Source of the DNA: Cercis canadensis
Lineage: Eukaryota > Streptophyta > Magnoliopsida > Fabales > Fabaceae
Length of the DNA stretch: 64,000 nucleotides
Assembly: GCA_003255065.1 (NCBI GenBank)
Contig: QAOA01000431.1
Coordinates: 124,001 to 188,000 of the forward strand
Direction of reading: 5' to 3'
Numbering within the stretch: the stretch's first letter is position 1; each line of letters opens with the position of its first letter. Below are positions 24,578-35,629 of this stretch, piece by piece. Both the position numbers and the translations under genes were made by a program. A model generated the notes under the pieces. That model was not told where the DNA came from, made no database searches, and was given only the letters and a program-made list of their open reading frames with translations.

Positions 24578-24983
24578 AACCCTGATTCCCTTATTCTGCC
24601 ACACAAAAGTCTAAGCTTTTCTCTCGACAAAACCAAGAGGAGAGACTCTAACGCACGCTAGCTGCGAGTCCTCTATCACTGAAAGAATAGAGCAAATCGC
24701 TCTTCTAAGCCCTAATTTCTACTTGGGTACTGGCAACAGATTTTCAAAGGCAAAACCTCTAATCCGAATCACAAATTGCTTAGCACCATGGTTTTGAAAG
24801 TGGTACAATTCCTTTAACTGCAGACTTTTAGGTTTACTTAAAATTTTCAATTCATGCTCTTTATAGCTGAGGAAGACTTCTATTTGATATTCAAATAAAT
24901 CCAAAAGCTCCCTCAGCACTATCCCATTAGAAATGCACACACACTGTTTGTTTAAATTCCTCTACATGCTTTAAATGATATTT
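24578..24983. other. Unassigned stretch next to the copia insertion
   Basis: Probably leader sequence of the truncated Tat-like element, followed by AT-rich DNA. Short open frames are not convincing. The copia element was inserted at its right edge. Confidence 0.4.
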
Positions 24984-24988
24984 GTCTT

Positions 24989-25151
24989 TGTAATCTAGTG
25001 GAAAAAGTCTATTTCTCATTGATAGGACACTCATATATATACAGAGGCTAATCTCTATGATCATGCTATAATCCCTATAATTATGCTATATTACCATATT
25101 TATATCTTGTAACAGCTATCTATATTATTTCCATATTTACATACTATAACA
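24989..25151 (-). repeat. 3' LTR of the copia element
   Basis: 163 bp, matching 29880-30042 with about nine substitutions and no indel. On the minus strand it begins TGTTATAG directly after the polypurine tract. Confidence 0.95.
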
Positions 25152-25161
25152 TTCCCCCCTC
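25152..25161 (-). other. Polypurine tract of the copia element
   Basis: The minus strand reads GAGGGGGGAA immediately before the 3' LTR. It abuts the stop codon of the pol frame. Confidence 0.85.
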
Positions 25162-26913
25162 AAGGTAAAGCATAGATGTTAATCATGCCCATCTTGTTAC
25201 AAATGTAATCAATACAGGCTCCATTCAAGGCTTTTGTAAAGATGTCTCCCAACTGGTATTCTGTTCTTACATATCCTGTAGTAATGAGCTTCTCTTCAAT
25301 CTTTTCATGAACAAAGTGACAGTCGATCTCGATATGTTTAATTCGTTCGTGAAACACAAGATTAGAAGCAATGTGAAGAGCAACTTGGTTGTCACACCAT
25401 AGCTTTGCTGGTAGTGAGAGCTCGAAGCCAACTTCTTTCAATAGTTGGTATATCCATACAATCTCACATACTGAGTTTGCCATAGATCTGTACTCTGATT
25501 ATGCAGTAGATCGGGAGACTACATTTTGCTTCTTACTCTTCCATGAAACTAAGTTCCCTCCCACAAAGACACAATAGTCAGTAGTGGATCTTCTATCATC
25601 CTTGCACCCTGCATAGTCTGCATCAAAATAGGCCTCAATCATGCCAGAGAAATATTCTACCTTAGTGTATCCATGATGCCCATAAAATAATCCACGTCTT
25701 GGAGCTCCTTTCAAGTGACAAAGAATTTGTTCTAGGAGCGCCCAATGGTTGACTGTTAGGGAGGACATAAAGCGGCTGATAACACTGACCGAATACGCAA
25801 TGTCGGGGCGAGTCACTGTAAGATAATTCAACTTCCCCACAAGCCTCCTATACCTCTCAGGATCATGAAATGGTTCATTGTCATCCTTTGTAGGCTGTAT
25901 GTTAAGAGTCATTGGAGTACTACATGGCTTAGCCCCTATTTTTCTTGTTTCTTTCAACAAATCAAGAACATACTTCCTTTGGGACAGGAAGATCCCCTTC
26001 TTGTTTCTCATGACATCAACCCCTATGAAGTATTTCAAAGGTCCCAAATCCTTTGTCTGAAAGTGAGAGTGCAAGAAAGTCTTGAGACCAGATATGCCTG
26101 AGCTATCGCTCCCAATAATCACAATGTCATTAACATATACTGCAAGTAGAATGATGCCATCCTTAGAACGCCTGTAAAACATTGTGTGATCAGACTTGTT
26201 TTTTTTCATTCCATATTTCAAAACAACTTGACTAAACCTGCCAAACCACACTCGAGGGCTCTGTTTTAGACCATACAGCGACTTCCAGAGCCGACATACT
26301 TCCCATACTCCCCCTGAGCAACAAACTCAAGTGGTTGCTCCATATAGACCTCTTCTTGAAGCGTACCATAAAGAAAAGTATTTTTGACATCCAACTGGTG
26401 CAGTGACCAATCATGAGTGGCTGCCAAGGATATCAGCAAACGAACTGATGTAAGTTTGGCAACAGGCGAAAACGTATCTGAGTAATCAGTATCATAGGTC
26501 TGAGCATATCCTTTCGCAATGAAACGGACTTTCAGTCGAGCCACAGAACCATCAGGATTGACTTTAACTGTAAATACCCACTTGCACCCAATAGCTTTCT
26601 TGCCGATAGGTAAATCCACTAATGTCCAATTGCCATTATGATCAAGAGCATTTATCTCTTCTATCATGGCATCACGCCACCTAGGATGAGCCAAAGCTTC
26701 ACGACCTATTTTAGGAATAGATACAGAGTCTAGTTTGGCCAAAAAAGAAATAAGAAGGGGAAGACAAGTGGTTATAGGAAACAATTGAAGCAATATGATA
26801 AGTACACTGACGTTTACCTTTTTGAAGAGTAATGGGAAGGTCAAGAGTAGGAGCACTGGAGTCTGGATCTGACGACGAAGCAGATGGTGAAGGACATGAA
26901 TCTGAACCTGCAT
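25160..26913 (-). pseudogene. copia reverse transcriptase and RNase H, disrupted
   Basis: The frame at 26266-26913 carries the RT N-terminal region ([20 protein letters not shown], then CKWVFTVK, then [14 protein letters not shown]). The next frame, 25499-26251, continues with the catalytic loop YVNDIVI, where the usual Tyr-Val-Asp-Asp has Asn for the first Asp, and ends with the RNase H segment YFDADYAGCKDDRRSTTDY. The 25160-25483 frame holds the RNase H end (KLWCDNQVALHIASN, then DIFTKAL). The frames are separated by a frameshift near 26260 and a stop near 25490. The YVND change alone should abolish polymerase activity. Confidence 0.9.
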
Positions 26914-27099
26914 TTAAAGGTTGTCGTCTAGTGTAGACATGGACAATAAGGGGCCGAGTAGATTCTGGAGGAGGTGCAGGAGCATCTACAGGTGGGTGAG
27001 AACAAGACAATATAAACCAATAAATCATCGTCCTCTCCCTGACTATAGGAAGGAGAGGAAAAAGAGAAGAAAGGAATGTCTTCTTGGAATGTGACATCA

Positions 27100-28290
27100 G
27101 GAGAGACAAGGTAGCGATTAAGAGTGAGAGAGAAACACTGATACCCTTTTTGGAGACGAGAGTAACCAATGAAGACACATTTAAGGGACTTAGGGTCTAA
27201 CTTAGTGACTTAAGGCTGGGTATCATGAATAAAGCAGGTATTACCAAACATGCAGGGTACAATAAAGAACATAGGTTTAGATGGAAAAAGGATAGAATAG
27301 GGAATTGCCCCATTGAGAACAGAAGATGGCATTCAATTAATTAAAAAATAAGCTGTAGAGACAGCATCCGCCCAAAATGGTTTAGGAACAGTCATTTGGA
27401 ACAAAAGAGCTCGAGCAACCTCAAGGAGATGCCGATTCTTTCGTTCAGCAACCCCATTTTGAGAGGGTGTGTCAACACAAGAGGACTGATGAAGAATGTC
27501 ATGCTGAAGCATATAAGACTGAAAAGAATCATATAGGTATTCTTTAGCATTATCATTTCTCAGGGTTTGAACAGAAACATTAAATTGTGTCTTTATTTCA
27601 ACATAGAAGGCACAAAAATGTGAAAAAACCTCAGAGCGATTTTTCATTAAATATAACCATGTAACACGAGAGTAGTCATTAACAAAGGTAACAAAATACT
27701 TAAAACCAGTTTTGGACAAATTGGACAAGGACCCCAAACATCAGAATGGACTAACTCAAATGGAGATGCAGCTCGTTTATTGACCCTAGACCCTAAGGGA
27801 ACACGATGATGTTTGGCAAACTGACATGACTCACAAGACCAAGACGATAAATGATGAAACTACGGATAAAACTGTTTGAGCGCCTGGAGAGACGGATGAC
27901 CCAAACGACAGTGCACTTCAAACGGAGACAATGAACTTGAACACGCTAAGGATTTCGGCACCTAAGTGTCTAGTACATATAGGCCTCCGGATTCATGTCC
28001 TTTACCAATAATCCGTTTCGTCGTAAGATCCTGAAAAAGACAATAATCAGGAAAGAATAAGGCACAACAGTTCAAGGCACGTGTGAGTTTACTAACGAAA
28101 ATCAAATTAAATGAAAAATTAGGTAAACTCAATACTGAGGGCAAAGAAATAAATGGGGTTAGGTTAATAGTGCTAGAACCAAGGACACTAAGGGTAGACC
28201 CATCAGCTATAGTCACATGGGATGAAGAAGCATGGGTATGGAAGGTGGAGAAAAGGTTAGGATTACTTGTCATGTGATCTGATGCACCAG
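27100..28290 (-). pseudogene. copia protease remnant and integrase, disrupted
   Basis: The 27962-28273 frame starts MTSNPNLFS, the sequence just after a copia protease DSGA(S/T)DHM active site, and continues to the GAG-pre-integrase segment (GKGHESGGLYVLDT). The integrase core is in 27333-27737: FVNDYSRVTWLYLMKNRSEV, then LRNDNAKEY, where a Gly-Ala usual in the motif is changed, then the Glu-containing QNGVAERKNRHLLE. An N-terminal HHCC part is recognisable between about 27740 and 27960 but is frame-broken. Confidence 0.85.
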
Positions 28291-28379
28291 AATCAATGAC
28301 CCACTTGGATGATGAAGACAGAAGACATGTAGGGGATTTACCTGTATCGGTAAAAACAACAGTAGGAGCAGGGGATTTC

Positions 28380-29298
28380 AGTTATTCTTGGTACTGAGTG
28401 AACTGGGCAAAGTCATCAGCAGAGATCGTAATAGTCTTATCAGACGACAAGACAACATGTGCAGACCGCCCTCTCGGATTCTTGTTGAGAAGTTTCTTAC
28501 AAAGTGTGTTTTGTATGCCCCAGCTCATGGCAGTAAAAACACTAAACTTCACCTGACTGTTGACTCCTACTTTCCATATTCTTGTCACGATGATTCAACC
28601 CACCTCGAGAGCTACCTCGAGAACTACCACGAAAATTCCCATGACTAACGAGAGCATTATTAGTAGCAATGGGCTGAGAAGTCTGCAGGTTCTTTGTGCG
28701 AAGGACTCTATGAAAAAATTTCCTACAAAGATGAGATTTCAGAGTCCGAGAGAAGTTCAGATTTAACAGCCTCAAACTCTGGACGGAGGCCTGCCAGGAA
28801 ACTCATAACTGCCATTTTCTCCCACTGAGCTTGTTGAACTTTGACATCATGGCTGAATGGGAGAAACATATTGAGTTCTTCATAGGTTTTCTTGAACTCC
28901 ATAAAATAAGCAGTAAGAGGCTTATCCTGCTGCTCTCCCCGATAAAAGTTCTTACATACCTCGTAGATACGAGATATATTTCCTCGTCCAGAATATAAGA
29001 AATCCAGAAACTCCATTAACTCCTTCACAAATTCACAGTGATTAATCAAACCAAGTACCTCGATTTCAATAGAATTCTGAATCTGCAAGAATAGTCTTGC
29101 ATCATCCCGCAGCCATGCTTTTCGGGTATCATCCGTAGGAGGATCAGAGGTGAGATGATTGTCCTTCTCAATGCTCCAGAAATACACCCAAACAGTTTTA
29201 CTCCACTCTAAATAGTTGGAGCCTTTGAGTTTATGCTCGGTGATTTTTGTCATAACCGGAACCACCTCAGCCATAACTGTGGATTTATTTTCTGCCAT
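28380..29298 (-). pseudogene. copia gag, disrupted
   Basis: I place the start at the ATG at 29298 (MAENKSTVMAEV), because the longer open frame upstream reads through the untranslated leader. The protein contains a copia gag (UBN2/DUF4219-like) domain with KLKGSNYLEWSKTVWVYFWS and later LTAYFMEFKKTYEELNMFLP. After about 28723 the coding continues in other frames through an RG-rich segment (FRGSSRGSSRGG) to about 28380, so at least two frameshifts are present. No intact CCHC knuckle was resolved. Confidence 0.85.
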
Positions 29299-29863
29299 GG
29301 ATGAAGCAATACACAAAGCAACCAAGCAAAACCACCCAAACAGCCGAAGCAATATAGAAACAGCAGACCACCCAAACAGCCAAAGCACAAAACTCCCAAG
29401 GAAACCAATCAAAGATGCAAAATCCATAAAACCACCACACCAGAATACCAAATCAGACCAGAATATCAAACCACCAGAATGAGAACAAAGGCCACACCAG
29501 AATATCCAAAAAAACATAATGAAAACAAGAGTCAAAGAAACCCAAACAGAGGAACCGTCGCAAAATAGGAGAGGAATAGTGACCAAACCAATAGAATGTC
29601 GCCAGAAATGGGGGCCGGCGATACAAATCGGAGACAAAGGTGACAGCGGACGTGCCTTCACGCGCCAGCGAGTGAGTCGCAGCACAGAATGAATGATCGG
29701 CGCGTGTCTCTCACTTGCGCCGTAGATGGATGCCGGACACTCTGGGTCGGACATCCGGCAACTTCTAAACCTACCGAAGGTGGCAGTGAGACAAAACGAG
29801 CACCTTATATGGGTGCCCTAGACTTACCCTCACAAACCCTAATAAAAACTTGGACAAATTGTA

Positions 29864-29879
29864 CCAAGCTCTGATACCA
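29864..29879 (-). other. Primer binding site of the copia element
   Basis: TGGTATCAGAGCTTGG on the minus strand immediately follows the 5' LTR end (ATTACA). It is complementary to initiator tRNA-Met. Confidence 0.9.
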
Positions 29880-30042
29880 TGTAATATGGTGGAAAAAGTC
29901 TATTTCTCATTGAAAGGACACTCATATATATACAGAGGCTAATCCTTATGATCATACTATAATCCCTATAATTATGCTATATTACCATATTTACATCCTA
30001 TAACAGCTATCTATATTATTTCCATATTTACATACTATAACA
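29880..30042 (-). repeat. 5' LTR of the copia element
   Basis: 163 bp copy matching 24989-25151 and followed by the TSD GTCTT at 30043-30047. Confidence 0.95.
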
Positions 30043-30047
30043 GTCTT

Positions 30048-30795
30048 AAATCTTGATCATACACATGTGCATAGTAGTTACCTATCAACCATTGGTTAAA
30101 ATGCTTTGTGGAGGGCATTGAAGTCTGTTGCCCTAGCAAAGCTTGTGATTTAGTCGGTTCTAGTATTGAGAAGTTACACCCATGTGCACCCCAATGATAA
30201 AACACACAATTCATGAACTCATGCCCTAACTAAGCACACATCATAGGAGCATTTTCCAAATATTTACTAGAATGTCCCTTAGGACAATTGACATATTCAT
30301 ATGCGCATACAGATATTTGTGAGCAAAACTAATTGTTGGGTTCTTGTGATACATCTGTGATTCATAGAACACTCATATTCATACTTGCATTCCATTTGCT
30401 TTGCATTGGCAACATGAAAACTCACATGCATAAGCTAATAAACCTTTGGAATTTTGGAATACTGACTCTTATATTTAGATCGCCACCATTATGTTTAAAT
30501 TGCTAAGTGATTTGTCCTTTGAAAGGCTCGCCCTTTACATACTTTGGCTACAGCATACTAAACCTTATTTGTGCAAATGTATTTGTAGCCTTTGACATTT
30601 TGTCACATGCATCACATGGTGCTCTAGCCACCAAGACAAGTGGAACAAATTAACCAAGGCTCAAGTATTTATGTGATCAACTTATTCTTAATTGGATTAT
30701 GATATTGGACCAACGATACAGCAATGTCCTTTTGACTTGTTATCTGCATACTCATGTTATTTGGCATGTTTTGCTATCTTGTTTGAATGTTCATT
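30048..30795. other. Unassigned AT-rich stretch
   Basis: No gene, RNA gene or recognisable repeat is seen. Stops are frequent in all frames. Confidence 0.5.
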
Positions 30796-30804
30796 GGTTT
30801 AGTG

Positions 30805-31403
30805 CAATGTTTTAAAAATTGGACCGGTAAGCGAACCGTTTTAAAGGATGAGCACTAGTTCAACCGGTTGGACCAAACGATTGGACCGGTGACGTCATAA
30901 ATATAATTTTTATATAAATATAATATTTAATGTACCTATTGTATATTCAAAGTTATAATAGATATATTTTTTTGCAAATTTGTTAATAAAATTAAAGTTG
31001 GCCTAGTGGCAAATGTCTTTTCTATTCCTTAGAAGGAGGGTTCGAATCCTCTTATGGCCAATGTTTATCCATTATACAATCTAAATGTAAATAAGTAAAT
31101 TATAATGCAAATTTATTCACAAAAGAAACATTAGTGTGATGGTTCAAGCCTCTTATCCCCTTCCTCAGGAAGATGGTTTGAATCCTTTGGTGGAATGTTT
31201 TCATATTTTCTTCAAAATAATCCAATTTTGAAAAAAAATAAAAATTCAGTGAATTGTCCGGTTATGTAAAACCAGACCGATTCACTCCGATTTTCACCAG
31301 TTTAATCGCTCTAGCGGTTTAACCCCTCTAACCGAACCGGAATCCAGACTAGGCACCGGTTGAACCAGTCAAACTGCCCGGTCCGGTCTGATTTTTAAAA
31401 CAC
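30805..31403. mobile_element. MULE-like TIR element with internal tRNA-like modules
   Basis: Ends are inverted repeats, GTTTTAAAAATTGGACCGG on the left and GTTTTAAAAATCAGACCGG (reverse complement) on the right, with further ACCGG motifs inside. A 9- to 10-bp duplication (T)GGTTTAGTG flanks it at 30795-30804 and 31404-31413, the TSD size of Mutator-like elements. There is no transposase. The interior (31000-31200) holds two consecutive tRNA-like modules, listed separately. Confidence 0.75.
31000..31200 (+). repeat. Two tandem tRNA-like (SINE-like) modules
   Basis: The first module has a box A-like TGGCCTAGTGGCAA at about 31009 and a box B-like GGTTCGAATCC at about 31039. The second has TAGTGTGATGGTTCAAGCC at about 31132 and GGTTTGAATCC at about 31182. 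Spacing suits RNA polymerase III promoters, but no complete cloverleaf with a plausible acceptor stem was found, so I read them as tRNA-derived repeat remnants and not tRNA genes. Confidence 0.5.
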
Positions 31404-31413
31404 TGGTTTAGTG

Positions 31414-32981
31414 GGAGCGAAGAACTCTACATTGCACATACACTCAAGAACTTGACATTTCCCAGCATAACACATGCAAAGTGCATCACATGTATAGAAA
31501 AATCAAATTCAGCATGACTTATTGTTTAATCAATTGCTACTACCATATTAGCAATATTTCATTGTTTGATACGCCAAACCAAACATATTTATCCTATTTT
31601 AAATGCATGAACTTAGCTTTAGAACTTAACCAAATTTTGTATGTGGAGTTGAATGCATATTTTATATGTGAGTCAGATTTTTAAAGCTGGAGTAGTCTTG
31701 CTCTCAAGCTATAACATGTAGCAAAGCTTACACATTCTCATGCCCTGTTATGTTGGTTTTAAGCCGCCCCATTGGGCTTGTTCCAGTCACAATTTTTTCT
31801 TTGAAAGTTTTCAATTCTTTGGGAGGAAAACTTACATATTATTTTCGTTGGAGGCAAACACAATTAGCTACCACTCAAACACCCGAGAGCTTGGCTTACA
31901 TAAAATTTCAGAGTGTGAATTTCATAAAGACCTCCCGCTAGGAAAACCCACTTGCAAAGCATAAAGATTTTCTTGTTTTACATTCATACTATTATAGTGC
32001 TTGCTTAAGAAGATGAGCCTGAAGTTTTAAAAAACATAGACACGCATATTAGATGCTTGTTTGTAGAGCAAAATTCCCAAGTGTTTTTCTACTATGGAAA
32101 AACATCTCACTGTTAACTCTTCTAGCACATCATTATGCGCCCAAAATTTTTGAAAATAACCTTGCTCTTTAAAGCAAAAATACTTGATAAATTGCTTGTT
32201 TACTTGGCCCTAGCTAAAGCTATTCCATAACCAAACAAAGTTATTCTGCTAGCATTACACTCTGGGGTGAGGACACCCTACCATAATTGGTTCATTGCAC
32301 TCATGTCACAAACTACTTGCTCATAACACACACATTGCCCTTCCTCATGTTGTAATTTACTTGCTTTGAATTTTGTTGCTATTTTCAACCTGCCTACTTT
32401 GAATGTGGTCATAAGTGAAATTTCTCATGTTGCCAAAACTCAGGCCACATAAAAACTGGTATGCTATTTATATTTGTAATTCATTGCTTAATTTGGTATC
32501 TAAACTATTGTATTTAATCGCAAGTATGCTAAGGGTGAGAACACAGGGACTTAGATGACTGCAATTTATTTGCATGTGTAATTGGAGCTTTAGCTCAAAG
32601 CATAAAATCTAGTTTATAGAAGCATAACCTCTCATTTAAATTATTTTTTGTGGAGCATGAGAGTTGTACCCACATATGTGTTCTGGAATTCCTCATCTAT
32701 CAAGTTCTATTTTGGTTGATGTATAACTCAGTCTATACTCTCAAGATCATGATTGCATGAGACACACATTCACCCCCGTGCTTAATGCCTATATGATTGT
32801 CATATGATTCATATATTTGATTGCAAATGCTATATAAGATGACGGGAAAACTAGTAGCAACAATTGTAAATCTCCTTGCGAGGCATGAAAACGGTAGTGG
32901 CTATGCACATTAATTTAAATGCACTGTTTGCTAGGAACTATATAACCAACCAACAAGGGAAAAATGTGAAAAACAACCTAG
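31414..32981. other. Unassigned AT-rich stretch
   Basis: Nothing is recognised. Short open frames (31481-31684, 31740-31964) have no motif and are treated as chance. Confidence 0.5.
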
Positions 32982-32986
32982 TTTGC

Positions 32987-34394
32987 TGATAATCACACTT
33001 TGTGTGTAGTAATTATCCCTAACTTCTAGCTTCTTAAATCTATTTTAATGCTTAATTGAGTGGGTTTGGCCTTATTTCATAAGTTTGGGTTCATATTGGG
33101 CTTATTTGTTTTCTTCAGCATTATTAGAGTTTTGATACTGTTTCTGTATTTCGGGTATATCTTTAGTTCTGGATGTCTAAAAATTATGAATCTTGCCTTG
33201 TAGGAAAGCTAAGAGGATTAAATACAACTTTCATTCAGACCTCCAAGGCCAATTCGGATGTTCAGTAGATCAAATTTAACCCGAAAACCGGAGCAGAGAT
33301 GTTGCCGTTGGATCTTGACCCGCATGCAGACATTGGGCCATAATTTTGGCTGTGGGCATCTTATAATGTTTAAATTGGTTCCATTGGAAAGCTAAGACAA
33401 AGAGATTCAATTGTTGTGAAGGCCAGTTCTCCAAATTATGTCATTTTGACGGTCTTATTTCCTATCAAAATCGGCTGATTAGTCCAGAGACCTATCAAGA
33501 CTTAAATGGGCCTAACTCCTTCATTTCAGACCCAATTAGGCCGAAACCGGGGCCTGTTTGAAGCTGAGGTCCAAAGGATTAAACCTAGTTTAAGGGTAAT
33601 TTAGGTGTGCACTTAATTGAAGAAGTTATAATAAGGGCAAGGAGGCAGACATTTAGGGTATTCTATTCAGCACAGTTTTAGTTTCTCCAGGTTTTCTCTC
33701 TAGTTTTCTGTAAAGCTTTGTCCCTCATGTTCATGGAGGGCTAATTACTCAAGTCAATCTAGGTTTAAGCTATTCTGATTATTAATTCCGAGATTATGCT
33801 TTGATTGTTATTCATTTAGTGATTAATCAAGTTCTTTCTATCCTCTGAAATATTCTATTTGAATTGCTTAATTTTGGATTTGAATGTTCATGTGTTAACT
33901 GATTAATTGCATATGATAAAAGAGGAAATTAAAGATTAATCAGTGCTTCTAAGCTTTTGGACGAATGGGTTAATCTTGAATTGGATTCTAGACCTTAAGT
34001 TAATGTGGATTAGTGGATGCTTAATTCATTGAACCTAATTAATTGAATTATGGATGCTTATCCAGTAGAGACTCTTAGATCACTTAGAGGCTTCTTGATG
34101 TGTTCTAAGGTCAAGAATTAGGTTAAATGATTGAATGGATCTTTTGTGATTAAGGACGGATTAAAATCAAAATTAGCATAACCTTGGATTGACTGCTTCT
34201 TTAATTCAGTTTACCCCTCTTAACTGTTTTCTGTTAATTAATTATACAAACAAAACCCCCTGTTTAATTAACTTCCTAATTGGATTCCCTAACTAGAATA
34301 ATCCTTAGGTTCGACTTGGTGTTACCCTATGCTGCAAGCATTGTTGGTGAATCGATTACAAATTGTTAATTTGATTAGCCTCGGCAGCTCATCA
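32987..34394 (+). mobile_element. Solo LTR with perfect TSD
   Basis: The 1408-bp segment begins TGATAATCAC and ends GCAGCTCATCA, flanked by the perfect 5-bp duplication TTTGC (32982-32986 and 34395-34399). It lacks internal coding sequence, PBS and PPT, as expected after LTR-LTR recombination. A related copy lies inverted at 445-1899. The lineage is not determined. Confidence 0.85.
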
Positions 34395-34399
34395 TTTGC

Positions 34400-35629
34400 T
34401 ATATGAACATTGTGCTAATTTTTATCTATTTAGCTATCTCTTGTAGAGCATCTCACATTATCTATGTTGGAGCATGCCTAGAAAGTATGCATGGCTAAAT
34501 TGTGAACCAACCACTTCATGTGCATTATGAACACAGCTCTTGGATGGAACCAAGAATGCTAGCTGAGAACTGCTAGGTTTAAGGGATGCTTGAAGTACTT
34601 ACTGCTGCATAATGCTCAATTTAAATACATGGTGAATTTGCTATCTATCATGTTCAATGCCTAAAATTGGGAATAGGTAGACATGGTGACCACACCATTT
34701 AGCTAATTGCATAGGCTAAAGCTTATATCTCATTACTTTTCCAACATGCACCTAAACTATATATTCAAATTGTTCTTCAATAGATACTGTAAGTCACATA
34801 CATACCATGCATACTAGATTTAAGATTGGATGCATGCTCTGCACAATAAAATCTTAATGCACACTTACATTACTAAGCTCTTACTACTTGATTATTTAAT
34901 ACCAGTGATCCCTACATATTTTTATCTATCCTGGCTCGGTAAAGATCATAACCATTTACTACAAATTTTGGCATATATCATGAGCTTGTGTACTCTAAGT
35001 TTTCATTGAATTGCAAGGCATAATTGTAAAAGGGACAAGAATGTGACTATATTATTTAACTAATAACCAAGAGGAAGATGTGAAAAGAAATATAGCTTCC
35101 AAATGCACACTGCCAGAAACAGAACAAGGCAACCACTCATAGGAGTAGGACAATTACTCAGAGAGTAAAAGCCAGCAGTTGAGAACCTCCAACCACATAT
35201 GGCATTCTGGTAACATTTTTACTTTTTTCTTCTCTTGGAACGAGCTAGTACGAATTTAAGTCTTGCATTGGATGTCACAAAAGATTAGCCATAGTGCACT
35301 GTTACAATATGACAAGCATAAACATTGCAAATGTGGATTTTACTCTCATAGTAAATAGATCATGTTTGATACAACACAACTTTATGCTAAATACAGGTGC
35401 ATGCAGGCACTATAAAAAGAATTATACTCAACTCTTAAATGTTCAGCCACATAAAGCTATAAAAGTGCTTATATGCTTATTCTTTCAATATATCAAAGAT
35501 TGATACTAAAATTTCATTTATTGACACATTTTGTTTTATGTTGGAATCATTAGGAACTTAGTCAATTTCTGCAAAGGACTCTAAACACATACTTGGCATG
35601 CTGTGATGACAGCTTCGGCCCTAGGATCT
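34400..35629. other. Unassigned stretch, left flank of the nested cluster
   Basis: No gene is seen. The final ~100 bases (including cttcggccc near 35615) may be internal sequence of the Tat-like element into which the Sirevirus-like element was inserted, since the right flank at 54069 is of that kind. Confidence 0.4.

Larger units (their letters stand above)
24989..30042 (-). mobile_element. Full-length Ty1/copia retrotransposon, inactive
   Basis: Two 163-bp LTRs (24989-25151 and 29880-30042) with TG...CA ends flank a minus-strand gag-PR-INT-RT-RH region, the copia order. The element is bounded by a perfect 5-bp target duplication GTCTT (24984-24988 and 30043-30047). The LTRs differ at about nine positions, so the insertion is not recent. 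Short LTRs and adjacent PBS are typical of small plant copia families. Stops and frameshifts in gag and pol rule out autonomous activity. Confidence 0.95.

Noticed and set aside
29300..29754. N-terminal extension of copia gag (343-residue frame)
   Set aside because: The part upstream of the ATG at 29298 has no gag homology and reads through the untranslated leader.
31000..31075. tRNA gene
   Set aside because: Box A- and box B-like motifs exist, but the acceptor stem does not pair and the module lies in a repeat element, so it is called tRNA-derived only.
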